DNA of 64,000 bases from NCBI RefSeq assembly GCF_020497125.1, contig NC_059082.1:30650965-30714964 (forward strand). The letters are read 5' to 3'. The position numbers and the translations under genes were made by a program. Under the pieces are notes generated by a model. The model was not told the DNA's origin, did no database searches, and saw nothing but the letters and a program-made list of their open reading frames with translations. Positions 13,205-27,015 of this stretch are shown in pieces. This stretch comes from Mauremys mutica. Taxonomy: Eukaryota > Chordata > Testudines > Geoemydidae. The first letter of the stretch is position 1. Each line of letters begins with the position of its first letter.

Positions 13205-14355
13205 AGTCAGAGCTAGGTTAATGTAGACCTATATCTTGACTTTAGTAAAGCTTCTGATACTGTCTCACATGACTTTCTCATAAACAAATTAGGGAAATGC
13301 AATCTAGATGGAGTTACTAGAAGGTGGGTGCAAAACTAGTTGGAAAATTGTTCCCAGAGAGTAGTTATCAGTGGTTCACAGTCATGCTGGAAGGACATGA
13401 GTGGGGTTCCGCAGGGATCAGTTCTGGGTCCGTTTCTGTTCAATATGTTCATCAATTATTTAGCTAATGGCCTAGAGAGTACACTTCTACAGTTTGCGGA
13501 TGATACCAAGCTGGGAGGCGTTGCAAGTGCTTTGGAGGATAGGATTACATTTCAAAATGTTCTGGGCAAACTGGAGAAATGGTCTGAAGTAAATAGGATG
13601 AAATTCAATAAGGATAAATGCAAAGTACTCCCCTTAGGAAGGAACAATGAGTTGCACACATACAACATGGGAAATGACTGCCTAGGAAGGAGTACTGCAG
13701 AAAGGGATCTGGGGGTCTTAGTGGATCACAAGCTAAATATGAGTCAACAGTGTAACGCTGTTGCAAAAAAAGTGAACATCATTCTGATGTATTAGCAGGA
13801 GTGGTGTAAGCAAGACACGAGAAGTAATTCTTCCACTCTACTCTGCGCTGATTAGGCCTCAACTGGAGTATTATGTCCAGTTCTGGGCCCCACATTTCAG
13901 GAAGGATGTGGCCAAACTGGAGAGAGTCCAGAGAAGAGCAATATAAATGATTAAAGGTCTAGAAAACATGACCTATGAGGGAAGATTGAAAACATTGGGT
14001 TTGTTTAGTCTGGAAAAGGGAAGAGTGAGGGGGGACATGATAGTTTTCAAGTACATAAAAGGTTGTTACAAGGAGGAGGGAGAACATTTGTTTTTCTTAA
14101 CCTCTAAGGATAGGACAAGAAGCAATGGGCTTAAATTACAGCAAGGGAGGTTTAGGTTGGACATTAGGAAAAACTTCCTGTCAGGGTGATTAAGCACCGG
14201 AATAAATTGCCTAGGGAGGTTGTAGAATCTCCATCACTGGAGATTTTTAAGAGCAGGTTAGACAAAACCGGTCAGAAATGGTCTAGATAATTCTTAGTCC
14301 TGCCATGAGTGCAGGAATAACCTCTCAAGGTCCCTTCCAGTCCTACAATTCTATG
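13205..14355 (+). mobile_element. 5'-truncated CR1 LINE (reverse transcriptase 3' portion)
   Basis: It lies between the two inverted 2.1-kb elements. The frame 13340-13795 reads through reverse-transcriptase blocks: SGVPQGSVLGPFLFNMFIN, then LLQFADDTKLGG with the catalytic Asp pair, then KWSEVNRMKFNKDKCKVL. A stop and a frame change follow; the C-terminal part continues in another frame near 13947-14189 (RTRSNGLKLQQGRFRLDIRK). The element ends in the CR1-type tail TACAATTCTATG at 14355. The 5' part and ORF1 are missing, as is usual after incomplete reverse transcription. It cannot make a working enzyme. Confidence 0.92.
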
Positions 14356-14999
14356 TTAGTGACCCTTTTCAGGTTAATTCCATTTCAAATGAAATGTGTC
14401 GAGCTGTAGTAAGCAGCTCGTCCTATACATTGATGAAATACTCCTAGGACTTAAAGTTTGAAGCCCCCTGAGTTGAGTCATCTGTGCATTAGGGATTATT
14501 TCCTAACTAGGGGTACGTCTACACTACGGGATTATTCCGAATTTACATAAACCTGGTTTAGCAAAACAGATTGTATAAAATCGAGTGCGCGCGGCCACAC
14601 TAAATACATTAAATCGGTGGTGTGCGTCCACGGTCCGAGGCTAGCGTCGATTTCTGGAGCGTTGCACTGTGGGTAGCTATTCCGTAGCTATCCCATAGTT
14701 CCCGCAGCCTCCCCCGCCCCTTGGAATTTCCGGGTTGAGATCCCAGTGCCTGATAGGGCAAAAATCATTGTCGCGGGTGGTAAATGTCGTCAGTCACTCC
14801 TTCCTCTGGGAAAGCAACGGCAGACAAGCATTTCGCGCCTTTTTTCCCTGGATTGCCCTGGCAGATGCCATAGCATGGCAATCACGGAGCCTGTTTTGCC
14901 TTTTGTGACTGTCACCGTATGTGTACTAGATGCCGCTGACAGAGGCGATTCAGCAGCGCTACACAGCAGCATGCTTTTGCTTTTGCATGACAGCAGAGA

Positions 15000-15782
15000 T
15001 GGTTACCAGCCATACTGTACCATCTACCATACCATAAATTGGTAATAAGATGATCATGGTTACCAGTCCTTTTGCACTGCACCATTTGCTGCTGTCATAA
15101 GTGCCCCTGGCTGAGATCAGCCAGGGGCGCAAAAGCCAAAATTGGGAATGACTCCCTGAGTCAATCCCTCCTTTTTGGTATCTAAAAATAGAATCAGTCC
15201 TGCCTAGAATATGGGCAAGTGTACTAGAGAACCACTGTATCATAGAACCAGAGAGCACAGCTGCTCTGTGTCAGATCCTGCAGAAATTATGAGCTGTATG
15301 CTATTCACAGGGGGTGCTCCTGCAACAACCCCACCTGTTGATTCCGTTCTTCCCCCAGCCTTCCTGGGCTACCGTAGCATTGCCCCCCCCACTTGTGTGA
15401 TGAAGTAATAAAGAATGCAGGAATAAGACACAGTGACTTGTTAGTGAGAAATGAGGGGAAGGCAGCCTCCAGCTGCTATGATAGTCCAGACAGGACATTA
15501 AGCAGTGTGGAGGAGAAGAGCCCAGCATCCTGCTGCTAGTCCAGGGGCAATTGAATCTTTTCTTTACACATGAAGGGTGGGGGCTGATGGAGCTCAGCCC
15601 CCTGTTGCTATGATGAAGACGGTTACCAGCCATACTGCACCATCTACCAGGAAAAAATTAGGAGCAGGTGCCCTTGATCGACCTAACTGATGCTAGTCGG
15701 CATGGTTACCAGTCCTTTTGCACTGCCCCATGTGCCAATAGGCTGATGATGACGATGGATATCAGCCATATTGTACCATCAG
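15000..15782 (-). repeat. Array of about 28-bp dyad motifs inside copy B
   Basis: Five units of the form GATGGTTACCAGCCATACTG followed by (T/C)ACCATC start near 15000, 15057, 15618, 15700 and 15758. They are the inverse of the units in copy A, which has four. Confidence 0.7.
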
Positions 15783-16538
15783 CCACCCATGGCGGGGTGG
15801 GGAGCAAGGATGTTGGTGTTGAGTGCTGCAGCATTGCGTCTATCTGCAGCATTCAGTAAAGATAGGGTGACATGTAAAAGAGTCAAGAGAGGATTGTTTT
15901 CCCTTTCACTTCTGGGGGTGGGTGGGGGGGTGCGTAAATTGCCGAGCTATGCCCTGACCCACCGCGGACACTGTGTTTGACCCTAGAAGCATTTGGAGCT
16001 CAGCCAAGAATGCAAATGCTTTTCGGAGACTGCAGGAACTGTGGGATAGCTTGAGTCCTCCAGTCCATGAGCGTCCATTTGATTCTTTGGCTTTCCGTTA
16101 CGCTTGTCACGCAGCAGTGCGCTGAGTCCCTGCTATGGCGTCTGTCTGGAGATTTTTTAAAAATGATTTTGAATTTCGTCTTCTGTAACGGAGTGCTGAT
16201 AGAACAGATTTGCCTGCCCTTACAGCAATCACATCCGCATGGTCCATGCTGGAGCTCTTTCTTTATTTTGATTTTTAACTGCATTGCCACATGTGCTGAT
16301 CGGAGCTCCACGCTGGGCAAACAGGAAATATTCAAAAGTTCGCGGGGCTTTTCCTGTCTACCTGGCCACTGCATCCGAGTTCAGATTGCTGTCCAGAGCG
16401 GTCAGTGGTGCACTGTGGGATACCACCTGGAGGCCAATACCGTCGATCTGCGGCCACACTAACCCTAATCCGATATGGTAATTCCGATACTAGCACTACT
16501 CCTCTCGTTAGGGAGGAGTACAGAAATCGATTTAAAGA

Positions 16539-16562
16539 GCCCTTTATATCGATATAAAGGGC
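16539..16562. repeat. Perfect 24-bp palindrome near the element end (copy B)
   Basis: Identical to 10426-10449. It lies about 80 bp from the terminus in both elements. Confidence 0.97.
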
Positions 16563-19500
16563 CTCTCAGTGTGGACGGGTGTGGCGTTAAATCGGTTTTA
16601 CGCTCCTAAAACTGGTTTAAACGCTTAGTGTAGACCAGGCCTAGGTATCTGATTTTTCCCTACTTTCCCTCTTCATGTTTGTGTTGAAGATGACACATGG
16701 GAAGATTCTGAGTATCTTGTTGTGATTAAAAACAAACAAACAAAACCCCTTAAAACCATTTGGTTTTATACAATAGTGACAACAAAACATTAACAATATC
16801 AAGCACACAATGTCTAGAATTAGAAGCTAACATTCCTGTTAGTCTTAAAGCCAAAATGCTATTCACCTACAGAATCTGCTTTAAGTGTAAATCTACTTGA
16901 GTCATGGAAAGACAAAGATGTTAAAAGAAATCATTATGCTTCTTCCAGGGTATCTTCTCAAGGCTTTGCAAGAAGTAAGGTATGAAGATGTAATCACATG
17001 ACATCAAGCGTTTGGCTGGCCTCAGTATCTGTCCATGAAGGAACTGTCATAACAACAATCCAATCAGTCACTAAAGCCCTTTAACTGAAAGGGGCATTGT
17101 GGTGGAGCTGGAGGTTGGGGAGAGAGAAGGGGAGTGAGGCCCTTTTTAAAAATAAAATAAAGAATGTAAGAACCTTTTCTCAAACTGAAGCAGTTCCCTT
17201 TTGGATCTTCCATTCAGTCCTATTGCTTTTGGTTCAACATGGAGATAAATTAAACGATTTTGATGATCTGAGATTCCTTTTGGGACCACTAAGGACAACG
17301 TGTACAAATCTCTTCTGAAACAATGACTGTTTCATGGTTAATTATCCTATTTAAACTGGCTGCAGGATTCATCGTGTAGGAGGCAAGAACTCAAGTCATA
17401 GCTTTCCCTCGATTCTCTTTATCGTCTTCCTGCTCAGTGACTTCAATTCCTTGGCATCTGCTCTGACAAAAAGAAGATTCTCAAAGAACCTCTGGAGGTT
17501 CACAGACAATTGCAGATTTCTTATAAGTGCCTTGGACTCACAAGAAATAAATAAATAAATAAAACTAACTCACAGGTGGATGTGGTGACAAATCAAAGCA
17601 CATTTGTTACTGAGGTTTTCTTTTGATGGGTACGTGACTTTTGATGCTTTAGTTAGTTCTGGCACCAAAGGAGATTACCTCATCTATAATTCAAAGGCTG
17701 ATTTGCACATTACTTGAGGACAGTAAATAACCGGTAGCTACACTACACTGTCAGACAAAAATATTATTCTTTGAAGAGTTCTTTTCCCTTTTAGATGATG
17801 CATTAGTTTAAGAAGTATTTTTTGGTATGGTACATTGAAAAGAATCATTTATTTAGTCACTATTCCTTGCAATGGAATGGTTAGAGTGCGTACTAAAATT
17901 ATACACTTTTACAGGTTAATTTTTTCAGCTAGTTTTGGTTAGTCTTCACTATTCTCTTAGAGTGTATATTAGGATTGTAATTCACATCTGATTTGTTGAC
18001 CATTTCCTATTGCTACTTTCCCATCCCCAACAAGAGAAAAGCCTAGTCCATGTCACTATTTAACAACAATTTGAACTCAATTATATTTGATTTAACAAAT
18101 GGTATTAGACGACTTTAAAAAAAAACTTGAGGGAGGTGAAGCTTACTGAAAAGATAATTTTTAAAAGGGGTGTGTGTGTGTCTCTGTTAAATACAACCAC
18201 CACCGTTTCAGCACATCTCTAACCGAATACATTGGAGCTGTGTGCTCCATGAGAGACATACAGCATGAAATGGACAAAAAGAGGTTGTGGGAACTAGTGT
18301 TGAGTACCTGTATGTCTGCATGTAGTAGAAATGTGAACTGAACTACATTTTAAAAGACTGTGGCAGATTTAGAGGAAACACAGAAGACTAAAGAGCAAAA
18401 TTATTCTTTGTTATCTTCTGTATATAAGGACAAATATATATACACTATGGTCAGTAAACATTTTGCAAAAAATAAAAATAAAAATGTTGTGTCAGGGAAA
18501 TGCTTAGTCTTGACATCTAAAGGTTAAAAATGCTGAGAAAAATGTCATATTCTGCTTCAGCACAGTGGAGAGTAGGAACACGTTTTCTAAAGATTTTTTT
18601 ATCCTTACTGTGGTTTACGCCTCCACTTTGTCTAATTACTTATAACATGCAATTTTCTCCAGAGGAAACAGCAACTAGAGAAAAGAATGCACTGAATGAA
18701 TAGGGAATAAATGGCTTTAGTTATAACACCCCCCTATTCAGGTATGAAAATTAAAGTTCTTATATTCTCAGGGCCGGTCTATTGCAAACAAAACTATGCT
18801 GCACTTTATGAACAAGTGCACTTTGATTACGTGTTCAGTGCTATTTCATGTTAAGTCCTAAAGCTATAAGGAATCCAATTACATTTGTGCAGTAAGGATA
18901 TTTAATTATAATACAAACAATATTGTTTTATTTCCTTAAGTAATGTCTAAAAATATAATTTATTCTTTCCATTTTTCCTGAGACCTCTTTATGCTTCAAA
19001 TTAAATACATGCTGGTAGTAAGTTACACAGAACTTGGTCTTACCCTAAACCGCATCAAGTACCATAGTATGCTCCAATATACTAATTTAATTAAAATGTA
19101 CATAATTATATTGACAGAGATGGCCACCCAGGGAGCCAAAGTGTGAGGGCTGTACCCACTTTCATTGTCTCATAATGAAAATATTTCCCAATAACTACCC
19201 ATCTGACATTACCCAGTTTCATTCTACAACCTCTGGAGTTTAATCAAAGTAACTGCAATCTACCACATTCTTGCAGAACGAATCCAGAGGAACAGACTTG
19301 GAAATCAGGTAAGAAAGATCATATAAGGCCTTAGAACTTGATGTGTTTGCTCTGATGTGACCTCTCTAGCAACAATCCCACTGTTATCTTCAACAGGACA
19401 AAGAGCAAATCAATTTCAATTTGAGAAAACTACATTTAAATAATTTTCTGGCTTGATAATATTATTTATATTATAGATGAATCATAACAGTTAACAAAGT

Positions 19501-19772
19501 CAGAAAAAAATAAACTAAAGCAAGCTCTGCAATATAAAGGTTGATTATTTTCATTGAGGGCTTTTGGTAACAACATGCACAACAACATGGAATCAAAGTT
19601 CAAGTAGTGTGTAGATTTCAACAGGACTTATGAGACTACAACTATCTATTGTAGTGTATTTTCTTATATAAACAAAAAAAATCCTTTTGTTCTTCCAAAC
19701 CCCCCCGCCCCCCCAAAGTCTGGGTTCTTTAGAATATGTTTTGTGGTAATATCACAATTGACTTTTTCTCTG

Positions 19773-19985
19773 TTGGGCCAAATTCTGCCCCTGGCTAATA
19801 TCTTGTGCCACCCAACTGCCTTCAGAACATAATTAGATTTTTAAAAGTGTGACATGGTCTGTAATAATACTTTGCTTCATTTGTGATAGTACATGGCTGT
19901 ATTGAGTTAAATTCTCTGCAACCCAGTTCACTGCACTGAGGGTTTGCACAAGTATAAATGAGGGAAGGATTTAGCCTGACATGCA
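19773..19985. repeat. Palindromic amniote interspersed repeat (diverged)
   Basis: It begins GGGCCAAATTCTGCCCCTGG and ends AAGGATTTAGCCTGAC, roughly inverse to each other, with TTTGCACAAGTATAAATGAG-type words between. It matches a common reptile and bird repeat by memory. A related copy lies at 26567-26675. Confidence 0.35.
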
Positions 19986-20576
19986 TTGTATAGAATACAC
20001 ACAGATTTAATGTCCAAAAAATCTATTGTTCATTTCTTATCTGAACATGTAAAATATATGTATGTTGTTTGGACAGCTGAAAGTCTAGTCTGATTTGGGT
20101 ATTTCCTTTCCAAATAGATTGTATTAGAAGAAGAGCAGTGTTCTACCCACCTCTACTTTCCATGCATCGAGCCCAAGGTTCCAGTAATGGCTATCTTTCT
20201 GGCTGGTGTTTAATAACCCAGGGAAGTCATTGTTGAATGATGAAAGGCACACACCCTCCATCTCCCTGGGTGTGGACTCTACTGCCACCACACTACCTCC
20301 AGAGAGCAAGAAACTGGGGCTTGTGGAGCCCTGGTTCTTCTGCATGGCTGCAGAGACAGGTACCTTGGAATTATCTGACCAGCTCAAATTGATCATTGTA
20401 CTCAGAGGCTGCAATAAAATGATGGGCACGATTACAGAGTAAGTATTCTAGCATACAACATGAAAAATGCAAGAGTTAGATGAATGATGTCCCACAAAAT
20501 TCCTACTCTAGTGCATGTGCTAGTATAAACATCCTACAGAAGCAAAGGATATAAGAATCTGTTACAATCCAACTTA

Positions 20577-20690
<114 letters not shown>

Positions 20691-21149
20691 CTAGGGGAGA
20701 AAGGAGTATATTTCAGGATATGATGTTAAAAATATCACCAGTATCAGAGAATAGACATCATGACCCACTGACAAATGTTGTGTTTCATTTATAGTGCTAT
20801 TTGAATAAGACATGCAATTGCCCTGGGTTATTACAGTATCACTTTTTCAAATCAAAGAGCACCAAATTCTCAAAACGGATCAAAGACAGCTACTACATTT
20901 TGGATAAAATTTTCAGCTGGAGGCTCTCAATTTGCTTCTGCAAAAGTGCCCTATGCAATTGTTTAACTGGGTAGCTGGGCATCCAGTCATCTCACATGCA
21001 TGTGAAATTCCTTCCATTTTGGTTCTCAAGTTCCGGTGCCATTGTGGATCTTTGATCTTATTACTGACCCAATGACTATTCACTGTCACTCATAGTGGAA
21101 ATTCATAGTAATTCATGATGACAATGAATGCTCACTGGGCCAATGAAAG

Positions 21150-21400
21150 ACTGAGTGGGTGAGGGTAACTCTATAGCTTGGTGGATAAGGAATTCAGCTA
21201 CGTATAGGAAATCCAAGTTCAAGTCCTCGCTCCAATGACTACTTAATAACTGATACAACTGCGAAAGCCACATACCAAAATCTCTCATAGTGGAGAGGGC
21301 ACTCATGTGTAACATAGGATACTTAAGTTCAAATTCTTTCTCCATATCAGACAAAGGAGGTGGAGGAGGGGGAGTTGAATCCTGGTCTCCCACATCCCAG
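21150..21400 (+). repeat. tRNA-like SINE or SINE-derived repeat fragment
   Basis: It contains TAGCTTGGTGG (21174-21184), like a pol III A box, and AGTTCAAGTCC (21216-21226), like a B box, at tRNA-like spacing. A second half (GGAGAGGGCACTCATGTG, then TTGAATCCTGGTCTCCCACA) resembles a second unit facing the other way. It is not a tRNA gene: no acceptor stem or anticodon arm forms. Confidence 0.4.
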
Positions 21401-23139
21401 GAGAGTACCAAAACGAATTCTTCCCTCCGACAACATTTTGTGAATTTAGTCTTCCTTTGCTTTTGTCAAAATGCCTGAAATTTTTTGTCAGGTCAAAATG
21501 AAATGGTTTGTTTCAGCATTACTAATATTTTTTTCAGTTTGGTCAAAACTATTTCATGAACTTGACACAAATTTGCAAAGAGTTTTGGGTTGACCGACAC
21601 GGCACTTCCGGTGACTAAATTATTGATTTTTTTCCCCCTTGCTCTACATTGCAGACCTTCCTTGATAGGCTGGGGACAGCAGTACTTGTGACACCTTCTC
21701 CCCTGGAGATTGGGGGGAGAGATTTCCAAAGGCACAAAGGGCAGGTAGGCACCTCAGCCCATTGTGTTTTCAGGCAGACTAGAGAATGCCTAGCCAACGA
21801 CAGCTCAACTGTCTCCCACTGACAGGGTCAGGAAGAGCTTATTAGTGCTGTAATTGAGTTCTGCTGCTCTCATTAGTGCTGCTGCCAACAGCAAGCAGGG
21901 AAAATTCGTATATGAATAGCACAGCTACCAGCCAAAACTATTTGGTCATGTTCAGCTAGCTGTGTATGGCCAACATTTATGCTGGAGTACTTGGAAAATT
22001 ATTGAATTAATTCATCTGCACTATGTCTTGCCATTGATGGAAGGATAAATTCTCACACTGAGAGAAAAGAAGAACGAACCTCAGAACAGCACATCACAGC
22101 TTTGAACACAACAGCGCTAAGCTGTCCAAAGGTGCTGTTAATCAAGAAAACTCTAGAAATTTGAATATTTTCTTTCAACAGCCTAACTAGAACTGGTGCT
22201 GGTGAGAGCCAGTTCTGCTCCCCTCTGCTTTCCAGATAGCGAAGCAATGCCAGCAGCTCCCCAATGAGCTGGTATAAATGAAGAATTCTGTATCCCCTCA
22301 CCACAGGCAGAATGCCTTTTTGTTTAAATGAAAGGGCTTTTCTATTTAAAAATTTTGGGTGTGTGTAGATAAAGGCAAGAACTAAATCCTAAAACCAATT
22401 ACCTTTGCGTTCAGCAATTGGCTGCCTGCAAAGCAAATGGCCACATGATTTCACATTTGTAATGACTATGTTGGAGGAATTGCTGAACCCCCTCACTGTG
22501 ATCAGGTGAGCAGAGGCATGCACAAAAGGGCAAACTCTGCCCCTGCACACAGCCTGGGAAACCGAGTTGGGTGCTGCTGGAAAGGTTTGAGCACTGGGTG
22601 TGAAACGGCTCCATGGGAACTTTGGAAGGGGATAAAATATCGTCAGCGGAGCTGCTCAACAGCAACCACTGCATGAGACTGCAATAGCCCCTGTAGTTTC
22701 TGTGCCTCTGCTGCATGGGTATGAATGCAAAACAGCTGGTGGATCTGCATAGTTGCAGAAAACACAGGCCCTACTCTTTCCTTGGCAAACTCCACTGCTG
22801 ATCACCCCTACCCTCTGCAATAGTGGAGCCAATGTGAGGTCTCCAGATATCTGGCCCCATTGCTAGAGGATCTGCAGCAGGCTGGTCCTCCATACCAATG
22901 GGGGAAGGCTTTGCTCTCAAACATAGCTTCTTCCAGCACATATTTGGATATGAAATTTTTTTGGGGAAAAAGTGAAGTGTCTAATTTTAGGCTACTTGAG
23001 GATTACAGTTAAAATACATATTTCAAAATCTGGTCAATTTTCTCAGCATAGAGATTTGGTCCTTAACTGACATTTTCTTTTCCTTCATGAATTAATCTAC
23101 AGTCTTCACTTTTTTGTAATGTAATTTTTGGTAGATAAT

Positions 23140-23757
23140 TAGGGCTGTCAATTAATCATAGTTAATGAATGAGATTAACGCAAAACAAATTAACTAGATT
23201 ACAAAAATCATCACAATTAATCACAGTTTTAATTGCACTGTTAATAAAAAACAGAATACCAATTTAAATTTATTATAATTTTTTTTGATGTTTTTCTACA
23301 TTTTCAAATATATTAGTTTCAATTACAACACAAAATACAAAGTGTATAGTGCTCACTTTATATTATTATTTTTTATTACAAATATTTGCACTGTAAAAAA
23401 GAAACAAAAGAACTAGTATTTTTCAATTTCTCTCTTATAAGTCCACTCAGTCCTATTTTTTGTTCAGTTAATAATAAGACAAACAAGTTTGTTTACATTT
23501 ATGGGAGATAATGCTGCCTGCTTCTTATTTATGTTACCTGAAAGTGAGAACAGGCGTTTGCATGGCACTGTTGTAGCTGGTGTTGCAAAGTATTTATGTG
23601 CCAGATGCGCTAAACATTCATATGTCCCTTCATTCTTTGATTTGTAGGCTGTCAAGTTTTACATTGTTTTGTTTTTGAGTGCAGTTATGTAAAAAAAAAA
23701 ATTTTTTTTAAATCTTACAATTAATTGTGATTATTTTTTAATCATTTAACACCTCTA
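23140..23757 (-). mobile_element. Short palindromic hAT derivative with transposase C-terminal relic
   Basis: This 618-bp element begins TAGGGCTGTCAATTAATC and ends in a decayed inverse (AACACCTCTA). The flanks TAGATAAT and TAAATAAT match at 7 of 8, as for hAT insertions. The minus-strand frame 23464-23655 encodes AHLAHKYFATPATTVPCKRL, then FSLSGNINKKQAALSP and VNKLVCL, the conserved hAT C-terminal dimerisation segment. After that frame the sequence turns back (TTACATTGTTTTGTTTTTGA) into a short inverse of its own left arm. It cannot encode an active transposase. Confidence 0.85.
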
Positions 23758-24027
23758 TAAATAATATATTTAAATTTGGAGCCCCAAATATTCAGGTAGC
23801 CCCAAACCAGCCCTAGATTTTGTAGGTGTAAAGCTATGCATATGTAAACTTTGTGGGTGTAAACAGTCATCTGCTTTTTCATGCCTGATTTTCCTGCAGA
23901 AATACGTGTGCACAAGAAATTCAGTAAGAGCAAAAGCTTTTTCATAGAACCTCAGAGGTAGGAATAAAAATGTTGCCCTAAATGATATCAGCCACACAAT
24001 GGTTTAAACTCTCTAGGCCACACAGAC

Positions 24028-24155
24028 CTCTTTATTCTGTTGTGTCTGTTGCCATCTCCATCTTCTCTTCAGTGCTTCCCTTTCAGCTCCACTTCTCATC
24101 ATGGTGTAGAGTGCTTTACGTAACACAAGGTCCCTGTCATGAAATCCCCACATCC
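24028..24155 (-). CDS. OTUD7A: OTUD7A coding exon (OTU core, MWGFHDRD helix)
   Basis: This 128-bp exon encodes (G)[18 protein letters not shown], then [18 protein letters not shown] and TQQNKE. It is the OTU-domain segment right after the catalytic-cysteine loop, with the helical arm rich in Arg and Trp typical of OTUD7A/B. The acceptor is CTAG|GG and the phase fits the preceding exon exactly. The exon ends AAA GAG followed by GTCTGT, a donor with GT but a poor match to GTAAGT, the weakest of the five donors seen. It ends in phase 0 and the next exon begins in phase 0, so the join is [14 protein letters not shown] Ser replaces the Thr I recall in human at MMR(T/S)GAE, a conservative change. 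Confidence 0.95.
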
Positions 24156-26274
<2,119 letters not shown>

Positions 26275-26566
26275 TCACATTGAAAACATTCTCCAAATAT
26301 ACCCAAGGCTGAAACGAAAAACAGCAAGAGTACTTTGGATTAATTTTTTTATGCTATTCTCAAATATTGTGTTTAATTAATGATCATTGGCACTATATAA
26401 ACAGAAGACAGACTACATCATTACAAAAAACATCTAATAAGACAAAAGCATTCCACTTGTGTTATTCAGACAAAGCATGTATCCTAGGTAAGTCAGATCC
26501 AATATACAAAGGTTCTGTTTTTACTTCTGACTAAATACTGGAGAATGAATTAGTGGAATGTTTTCA

Positions 26567-26675
26567 GGCCTGATTATCCTCTCTCTCACACTAGTGCAAA
26601 TCAGGATAAGTCAATTAAAATCAGTAGTTATACCAATGTAAAATGATTGTAAATGAGAGCAGAGTCCAGCCCACG
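26567..26675. repeat. Palindromic amniote interspersed repeat (diverged)
   Basis: CCTGATTATCCTCTCTCTCA at the left faces AAATGAGAGCAGAGTCCAGC at the right, with CACTAGTGCAAATCAGGA between. Related to 19773-19985. Confidence 0.35.
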
Positions 26676-26682
26676 GTCAATA

Positions 26683-27015
26683 TTTTTATTTAGCTTTTCA
26701 CTTTTTACAAATATGAACTAGTTTATCCCTGCAATACCCTATGAGGTAGATTTTGCAGATTGTGAAAATGAGATACAGAGATGTTAAGGGCCATATTGTC
26801 CAAGATATTTAGGCACTTAAATATACATCAGCTCCTAATGTGATTTTTAAAAGCACCCAAGCAGGTTAGGCACCTGCTCAAGCACTTTTGAAAATCCCAC
26901 TAGGCACCCACCTGCATCTTTAGAGACCTACTTAAATTTGAAAATTTGCCCTTAAGTGACCTAATTAAAGCAGAGAGAGCGAGAGAGAGTGTCAAAGCCA
27001 AGACTAGAAACTCAG
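26683..27015 (+). repeat. MIR-like SINE interrupted by a MITE
   Basis: MIR-type words lie on both sides: CCCTATGAGGTAGATTTTGC and AATGAGATACAGAGATGTTAAG before 26788, then TTAAGTGACCTAATTAAAG and CAAGACTAGAAACTCAGAAT after. The insertion is listed separately. Confidence 0.6.
26789..26951. mobile_element. Palindromic MITE, family 3, nested in MIR
   Basis: This 163-bp insertion has ends GGCC... and ...GCCC and inverse inner words (TTAGGCACTTAAAT, AGCACCCAAGCAGG, TTTTGAAAATCCCACTAGGC). TTAAG flanks both sides (26784-26788 and 26952-26956), restoring an uninterrupted MIR when removed. Related to 42060-42285. Confidence 0.65.

Larger units (their letters stand above)
14511..16641 (-). mobile_element. 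2.1-kb non-autonomous DNA element, Harbinger-like, copy B (inverted)
   Basis: This 2131-bp element is the reverse complement of copy A at 10355-12465 over essentially its full length, starting GGGTACGTCTACACTACGGG and ending AGTGTAGACCAGGC. It is flanked by TAG on both sides (14508-14510 and 16642-16644), a different duplication from the TAA of copy A, so the two arrived by separate insertions rather than by one inverted duplication. It shares the 24-bp palindrome, the dyad-motif array (five units here) and the open-frame remnants. Small indels separate it from copy A. No transposase frame was recognised. Confidence 0.8.
20691..24027 (-). other. OTUD7A: OTUD7A intron
   Basis: This 3337-bp intron runs from donor GTCTGT (minus strand at 24027) to acceptor TAG at 20691. 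It contains the tRNA-like SINE fragment near 21150-21400 and the palindromic hAT derivative 23140-23757. I see nothing recognisable in 21540-23130 beyond weak fragments of reptile interspersed repeats; several minus-strand open frames there lack any family resemblance. Confidence 0.85.

Noticed and set aside
10355..16641. A single large inverted duplication
   Set aside because: The two copies have different flanking triplets (TAA and TAG) and unrelated flanks, so separate insertions explain them better.
20124..20429. 101-residue minus-strand frame near the OTUD7A exon at 20578 as the next exon
   Set aside because: Its sequence has none of the expected VDNSEDPVYESLEEF residues and no suitable acceptor in phase 2.
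21174..21226. A-box and B-box words as a tRNA gene
   Set aside because: No acceptor stem, anticodon arm or T arm pairing forms; better read as SINE-derived.
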